In this document: positions 6,822 to 10,070 of the stretch, piece by piece
How positions within the stretch are numbered: position 1 is the stretch's first letter
Layout: each line of letters starts with the position of its first letter
Assembly: GCA_013151535.1 (NCBI GenBank)
Contig: JAADIC010000246.1
Span: forward strand, 6,603-16,672
Direction: 5' to 3'
Origin: Alphaproteobacteria bacterium
GTDB taxonomy: Bacteria; Pseudomonadota; Alphaproteobacteria; Rhodobacterales; Rhodobacteraceae
Length of the DNA stretch: 10,070 bases
The notes under the pieces: model-generated
Databases searched by the model: none
Told to the model about the DNA's origin: nothing
The model's input: the letters and a program-made list of their open reading frames with translations, nothing else
Position numbers and translations under genes: made by a program

Positions 6822-6849
6822 CTTAAATCGGCGCGGGTTTCAATGTCAA
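6822..6849 (-). promoter_or_regulatory. Candidate sigma70 promoter for pyrH and the operon
   Basis: Minus strand TTGACA (6849-6844, perfect), 16 bases, then TTTAAG (6827-6822, four of six). Transcription would start near 6815, leaving a leader of about 38 bases with the GGAGA ribosome site. The position between the divergent pyrH and miaA genes fits. Based on consensus only. Confidence 0.5.
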
Positions 6850-6905
6850 AGGCCGGGTCTGGGGCCGGAATTGGGCGGGAAATGGCGCAGGAAGGGTTAT
6901 TTTGC

Positions 6906-6938
6906 ATGAGCTATACGGTGCAACCTGTTGATAAATAG
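6906..6938 (+). CDS. Putative ten-codon leader frame overlapping the miaA start
   Basis: ATG at 6906 opens a short frame (MSYTVQPVDK, TAG at 6936-6938) preceded by a strong AGGAAGGG (6889-6896) nine bases upstream. It overlaps the miaA TTG (6928) in another frame, ending ten bases past it. This geometry would allow ribosomes to terminate and restart on miaA. It may instead be a chance frame, or the strong ribosome site may serve miaA indirectly. No regulatory codon run is visible in the peptide. Confidence 0.3.
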   Translation: MSYTVQPVDK

Positions 6939-7830
6939 TCTGAATATAGATCAAACCCTGCCGGTTTTGATTGCTGGCCCGACCGCATCCGGCAAATCCG
7001 GTTTGGCGCTTGCAATTGCGCGCGAAACCGGGGGCGTGATCGTCAATGCCGATGCGCTTCAGGTCTATGACAATTGGCAGGTTTTGACTGCGCGCCCAAG
7101 TGACAAAGACATGGCGGCCCATCGCCATGCGCTTTACGGCCATGTCGGAAAAGAGCGGGTCTATTCGGTTGGGCAGTGGCTGCGCGAGGTTGGTGAATTT
7201 CTTCAGGATCAGGCTGCGCCACCTATCATCGTCGGTGGTACGGGATTATATTTTACCTCTCTTACCAATGGTTTAGCTGACATACCTAATGTGGATAAAG
7301 CCATCCGAAAGACCGCCGAGCAGACATGGAACGAGGGCGGCCTTGCCCCCTTGCTGCGTGATCTCAAAGACCATGATCCAAGCACATTCGCCCGCATAGA
7401 TCAACGCAATCCAGCCCGTGTTCTGCGCGCCTGGGAGGTTTTGACCTCAACCGGGCGCGGGTTGGCGGCGTGGCAGGATGCAACCCCGCCGCCGCTGCTG
7501 CCGCTGGCGAAAACCAACGCTTTTGTGCTTGCGGCCAGCAGGGATTGGCTGACACCGCGCATTGGCCATAGATTCCGCCAGATGCTCGATCAGGGTGCAG
7601 TTGGGGAATGCCGCGCCAACATGGCGGACTGGCAGCCCGATCTGCCCGCGAACAAAGCCATCGGCGCGCCGGAACTGATGGCGCATTTGCGCGGTGAAAT
7701 GACACTGGAACAGGCGGTGGGGGCCGCCGAAATCGCCACCAGACAATATGCAAAACGCCAGCGAAGCTGGTTCAAGGCGCGCATGAAGGCCTGGAATTGG
7801 GTCGATGCATCCACATTGTCCTGTGGATAA
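6928..7830 (+). CDS. miaA: tRNA dimethylallyltransferase (i6A37 synthase)
   Basis: MiaA transfers the dimethylallyl group from DMAPP to A37 of tRNAs that read UNN codons, improving reading fidelity. Seen: the P-loop GPTASGKS at 17-24, NADALQVY at 40-47 with the catalytic-region Asp, TARPS shortly after, IIVGGTGLYF near 93-102 with the conserved Thr, FARIDQRNPARVLRAWEV in the middle, NKAIGAPEL, and ATRQYAKRQRSWF at the C-terminus. The length of 300 aa is normal (E. coli 316). No in-frame ATG lies before the P-loop; the frame is closed by TGA at 6907-6909, and TTG at 6928 gives the usual lead of about a dozen residues. GGTG seven bases before TTG is a weak ribosome site. Divergent from pyrH. 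The stop codon is part of a perfect DnaA box. Confidence 0.95.
   Translation: MINSLNIDQTLPVLIAGPTASGKSGLALAIARETGGVIVNADALQVYDNWQVLTARPSDKDMAAHRHALYGHVGKERVYSVGQWLREVGEFLQDQAAPPIIVGGTGLYFTSLTNGLADIPNVDKAIRKTAEQTWNEGGLAPLLRDLKDHDPSTFARIDQRNPARVLRAWEVLTSTGRGLAAWQDATPPPLLPLAKTNAFVLAASRDWLTPRIGHRFRQMLDQGAVGECRANMADWQPDLPANKAIGAPELMAHLRGEMTLEQAVGAAEIATRQYAKRQRSWFKARMKAWNWVDASTLSCG
7822..7830 (-). promoter_or_regulatory. DnaA box 1 (perfect 9-mer), overlapping the miaA stop codon
   Basis: The minus strand reads TTATCCACA, identical to the strongest DnaA-binding 9-mer. The last three plus-strand bases are the miaA TAA. A weaker opposite-strand relative, GCATCCACA (seven of nine), lies at 7807-7815. 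Confidence 0.55.
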
Positions 7831-7843
7831 ACCGCTGAAACCT

Positions 7844-7852
7844 TGTGGATAA
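7844..7852 (-). promoter_or_regulatory. DnaA box 2 (perfect 9-mer)
   Basis: A second TTATCCACA on the minus strand, in the same orientation as box 1 and 22 bases from it, about two helical turns, so both would face the same side of the DNA. Two exact copies this close are very unlikely by chance. The role could be control of the downstream regulator gene, DnaA titration or a minor origin. Confidence 0.55.
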
Positions 7853-7882
7853 TACGGTTTTCGCAGCAGGAAACGCTTGATT

Positions 7883-7901
7883 TTGCCCTGTTTTCAGGCA
7901 A
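7883..7901 (+). repeat. Small hairpin between miaA and the AraC-type gene
   Basis: TTGCCCTG and CAGGCAA form a 7-bp stem with one bulged C and a TTTT loop. No U-tract follows, so it is a weak terminator for miaA at best; it could equally be an operator for the downstream regulator. A -10-like TATACA lies at 7908-7913, but no good -35 element is correctly spaced from it. Nothing else is visible between 7853 and 7958. Confidence 0.3.
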
Positions 7902-7958
7902 CATTCTTATACATACCGAACACTCATCGGCGAATCCCAACGGTAATTCAGGCAATAC

Positions 7959-8849
7959 ATGAATAAATCCTACAATCCGGAAAAGTCCCCTGATATCCGC
8001 GTCTACACTTTGCCGGGTCTTACCTCGCTCGGGCGGTGGCGGCTGCAATCGCTGCAATCGCGTCCGGCGCATGTGTTTTTGTGGATCACACGGGGTCAGG
8101 GGCAAATCCGGGTTGGCAAAACCATGCGCGGCTTTGGCCCCAATACGATGCTGTTCATTCCGGCAGGCCAAATCCACGCGGTTATTCCCGGCAACAATGC
8201 CCAGGGCTATGCCGGTTTTCTGCCCCAGAACCTGCCAGTGCCGGTGCCGCATCATCCGGCCCTGATTAAGGCCAATTCGATTTTCGAGCAGGGCCAGATG
8301 ACCGGCTATTTCGAACAGATCTCGCTGGAAAACAACGCGCCTGATATTGGCAGCGCGCATGTAATCGAAAGCTATCTGACCTTGATCTCGGTCTGGATCG
8401 AGCGCCATCAGGCCCGCAATGACTGGGCCGAGCCAGCCCGCCCCAACGCCGCGCAACGGCTGGCCGACAGCTTTCTGCAAAGGCTCGAGGATAATCACCC
8501 CATGGGCCTGACGGTTTCGACCTATGCGGCGGTGCTGGATGTGACCCCGACCCATCTGAGCCGCATATGCCGCGAAATATTCCGGCTGCCGGCATCGGAT
8601 TTGATACAGGCGCGGGTGATATTGGCGGCGAAATACGCGCTGGCAGACAGTGACCGGAAAATGTCGGCCATCGCCTCTGACCTCGGGTTTTCGTCGGCGG
8701 CCTATTTTACCCGCCTGTTCCGGCAAATATCCGGCCTGTCGCCGCGCGAATTCCGGCTTCAGGCCCGCGGCCGTTCCATGCAATCGGGCGGCTTTGTGCG
8801 GCGTTCTGGCGGCATTCCGGCGGCCCGTCCTAACACGAATGTGTCTTAA
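7959..8849 (+). CDS. AraC-family transcriptional regulator with cupin-like sensor domain
   Basis: A 296-aa cytoplasmic DNA-binding regulator. The N-terminal half resembles an AraC-type ligand-binding cupin: HVFLWITRGQGQIRVG at 38-53, then MLFIPAGQIHAV at 64-75, the usual jelly-roll strand and turn with Pro-x-Gly-x-x-His. The C-terminal part has two helix-turn-helix units, at about 186-207 (VSTYAAVLDVTPTHLSRICR) and 235-257 (MSAIASDLGFSSAAYFTRLF), ending with the family hallmark GLSPREFR. Ligand and targets are unknown. It precedes a peptide-type ABC substrate-binding gene on the same strand by 260 bases, so control of that transporter is the simplest inference. ATG 7959 has only a weak AGG upstream. 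The tail after residue 270 is Arg-rich and probably disordered. Confidence 0.9.
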   Translation: MNKSYNPEKSPDIRVYTLPGLTSLGRWRLQSLQSRPAHVFLWITRGQGQIRVGKTMRGFGPNTMLFIPAGQIHAVIPGNNAQGYAGFLPQNLPVPVPHHPALIKANSIFEQGQMTGYFEQISLENNAPDIGSAHVIESYLTLISVWIERHQARNDWAEPARPNAAQRLADSFLQRLEDNHPMGLTVSTYAAVLDVTPTHLSRICREIFRLPASDLIQARVILAAKYALADSDRKMSAIASDLGFSSAAYFTRLFRQISGLSPREFRLQARGRSMQSGGFVRRSGGIPAARPNTNVS

Positions 8850-9109
8850 AAATCTTGACTTTCGGCTCGAATATCGGGACGCTGGGCGCGTGACACACGA
8901 ATAGGGCCGCCCACAGGGGTGCAAAGATCATTGCGCATCACGCGCATGGATTTGAAAACTTCGCCGGTTCAGCAAACCTGAATCAGAACCCAAAACCGAC
9001 ATATCAAACTCACAAATGTCGTTTTAGGAACATATCGGACCGCTCCAGTTCACACTATGAAACAGGTCGAATACTTAAGCTGCAAACACGATAACAGGGA
9101 GACTACCTC
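8850..9109 (+). promoter_or_regulatory. Intergenic control region before the ABC substrate-binding gene
   Basis: 260 bases without a gene. Seen: TGCGC-ATCAC-GCGCA hairpin (8932-8946); ACACGAAT at 8895-8902, repeating 8833-8840 at the end of the upstream gene; ACATATC direct repeats at 8999-9005 and 9030-9036, 31 bases apart; and CGACAT/ATGTCG inverted repeat (8997-9002, 9016-9021). Promoter elements are poor: TTCACA at 9049-9054 and AATACT at 9070-9075 are only 15 bases apart. A weak promoter helped by an activator such as the AraC-type protein would fit. GGGAGA lies about 8 bases before the next ATG. Confidence 0.4.
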
Positions 9110-10070
9110 ATGACCAAAGACACAATCCACGGCAAAGAACTGCATCCCGCAGTTGAGATGTATGCCGGGGAATTCAAGGCTGGCAAGCTCAGCCGCCGCG
9201 AATTCCTGGCCCGTGCATCGGCACTGGGTGCAACCACGGCTGCCGCCTATACCATGATCGGCGTCACCGCGCCGGTGCATGCGGCATCAAACGCCAAAAT
9301 GGGCGGAACGATTCGCATTCAATCCGAAGTGCGCCCGTTGAAAGACCCGCGCACTTATGACTGGTCGCAAATGGCCAATTTCAGCCGCGCCTGGCTGGAA
9401 TATCTGGTTCAGTACAACGCTGACGGCACCTTTGACGGCCGCCTGCTGGAAAGCTGGGAGGTCAATGACGACGCCACGGTTTACACATTGAACGTGCGCA
9501 AGGGCGTCAAGTGGAACAATGGCGACGATTTCACCGCTGAAGATGTTGCCCGCAATATCACCGGCTGGGCTGACGGCAACATGGAAGGCAATTCCATGGC
9601 AAGCCGGATGGATGCGCTGGTTGATCCAGACACCAAGGCCGCCAGCGACGGGGCAATCACTGTCACCGGCAGCCACACCGTTCAGCTTAAACTGAACCGT
9701 GCCGATATCACCATCATCCCGGGCATGGCGGATTATCCCGCCGCGATCACCCCCAGCTCGTTTTCGGCTGATACTATGGTGTCCAACCCTGTTGGAACCG
9801 GCCCTTACATTCCGGAATCTCTGGAAGTTGGCGTCAAGGGCGTGGTTGTTCGCAACGAGAACCACACCTGGTGGGATGCCGGTAACGGCGCTTATCTTGA
9901 CCGGATTGAATGGATCGATCTGGGCACGGATCCTGCCGCCTGGGTTGCTGGTGCCGATGCCGATGAATACGACATGGCGTATCGCACCGATGGCGAGTTC
10001 ATCGAGATCATGGACGCGCTTGGCTGGAGCAAATCCGAAGCCGCGACCGCCAACACCATCGTTATCCGGA
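9110..10070 (+). CDS. ABC transporter substrate-binding protein, family 5 (peptide/nickel type), Tat-exported, 5' part
   Basis: Periplasmic binding protein of the SBP_bac_5 (DppA/OppA-like) family, which delivers peptides or other small solutes to an inner-membrane ABC importer. 320 codons are visible and the gene runs off the window; family members are usually about 500-600 aa. Seen: a long polar leader, then a twin-arginine motif SRREFL at 28-33, hydrophobic segment to about 55 and likely cleavage at VHA-AS (58/59), indicating Tat export in folded form. The mature part has GGTIRI, then family features LLESWEVNDDATVYTLNVRKGVKWNNGDDFTAEDV and NPVGTGPYIPESLE in order. The ligand cannot be read from sequence. 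Start ATG 9110 has GGGAGA upstream. Permease and ATPase genes would be expected downstream, outside the window. Confidence 0.92.
   Translation, partial: MTKDTIHGKELHPAVEMYAGEFKAGKLSRREFLARASALGATTAAAYTMIGVTAPVHAASNAKMGGTIRIQSEVRPLKDPRTYDWSQMANFSRAWLEYLVQYNADGTFDGRLLESWEVNDDATVYTLNVRKGVKWNNGDDFTAEDVARNITGWADGNMEGNSMASRMDALVDPDTKAASDGAITVTGSHTVQLKLNRADITIIPGMADYPAAITPSSFSADTMVSNPVGTGPYIPESLEVGVKGVVVRNENHTWWDAGNGAYLDRIEWIDLGTDPAAWVAGADADEYDMAYRTDGEFIEIMDALGWSKSEAATANTIVIR

Noticed and set aside
7800..7958. A complete replication origin around the DnaA boxes
   Set aside because: Only two perfect boxes and a few degenerate ones are present, without a clear AT-rich unwinding region or the usual origin neighbours, so only DnaA binding is claimed.
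7590..8924. A 444-codon open frame on the minus strand opposite miaA's end and the AraC-type gene
   Set aside because: It is rich in Arg, His, Gln and Pro without domain pattern, and lies antisense to two genes with clear family motifs. Long antisense frames are expected in GC-rich coding DNA.

Overview
The window looks like the chromosome of an alphaproteobacterium, most likely a member of the Rhodobacterales (Roseobacter/Rhodobacter group). This rests on the gene order pyrH-frr-uppS-cdsA-dxr-rseP-bamA, the character of the proteins, the moderately GC-rich composition, and a long-leader Tat-exported family 5 solute-binding protein. The lineage call is inference; no search was run.

Positions 1-6777 (minus strand) hold the conserved gene block that joins translation and nucleotide genes to envelope biogenesis. 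In transcription order these are pyrH (UMP kinase), frr (ribosome recycling factor), uppS (undecaprenyl diphosphate synthase), cdsA (CDP-diacylglycerol synthase), dxr (DXP reductoisomerase), rseP (intramembrane protease), a 59-residue single-span membrane protein that is easy to miss, and the 5' third of bamA. From uppS through rseP the genes are almost contiguous: uppS and cdsA share ATGA, one base separates cdsA from dxr, and the rseP ribosome binding site overlaps the dxr stop codon. The chain then breaks. A long compound hairpin lies 20 bases past rseP, the small gene stands alone, and bamA has its own promoter-like sequence. The products supply UTP/CTP precursor, CDP-DAG, isoprenoid precursor, the undecaprenyl carrier, envelope-stress proteolysis and outer-membrane protein assembly.

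Positions 6778-7958 hold the divergent pyrH/miaA control region, miaA itself, and the sequence after it. miaA (tRNA A37 dimethylallyltransferase, plus strand) appears to start at TTG and is overlapped by a ten-codon leader-like reading frame with a better Shine-Dalgarno sequence. MiaA consumes DMAPP made by the pathway that contains Dxr. Two perfect DnaA 9-mers lie at and just past the miaA stop codon. A perfect TTAA-N7-TTAA (CtrA-type) sequence lies between pyrH and frr.

Positions 7959-10070 (plus strand) look like an accessory transport locus. An AraC-family regulator with an N-terminal cupin-like sensor domain is followed by a 260-base gap with small repeats, then by the first 320 residues of a Tat-exported, dipeptide/oligopeptide-type ABC substrate-binding protein that runs off the end. 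The permease and ATPase genes are presumably just outside.

Most of the window is ordinary core chromosome, and I see no mobile element, CRISPR array, tRNA or rRNA. The parts most worth a second look are the small membrane protein between rseP and bamA, the DnaA-box pair after miaA, the CtrA-like site inside the pyrH operon and the miaA leader frame.
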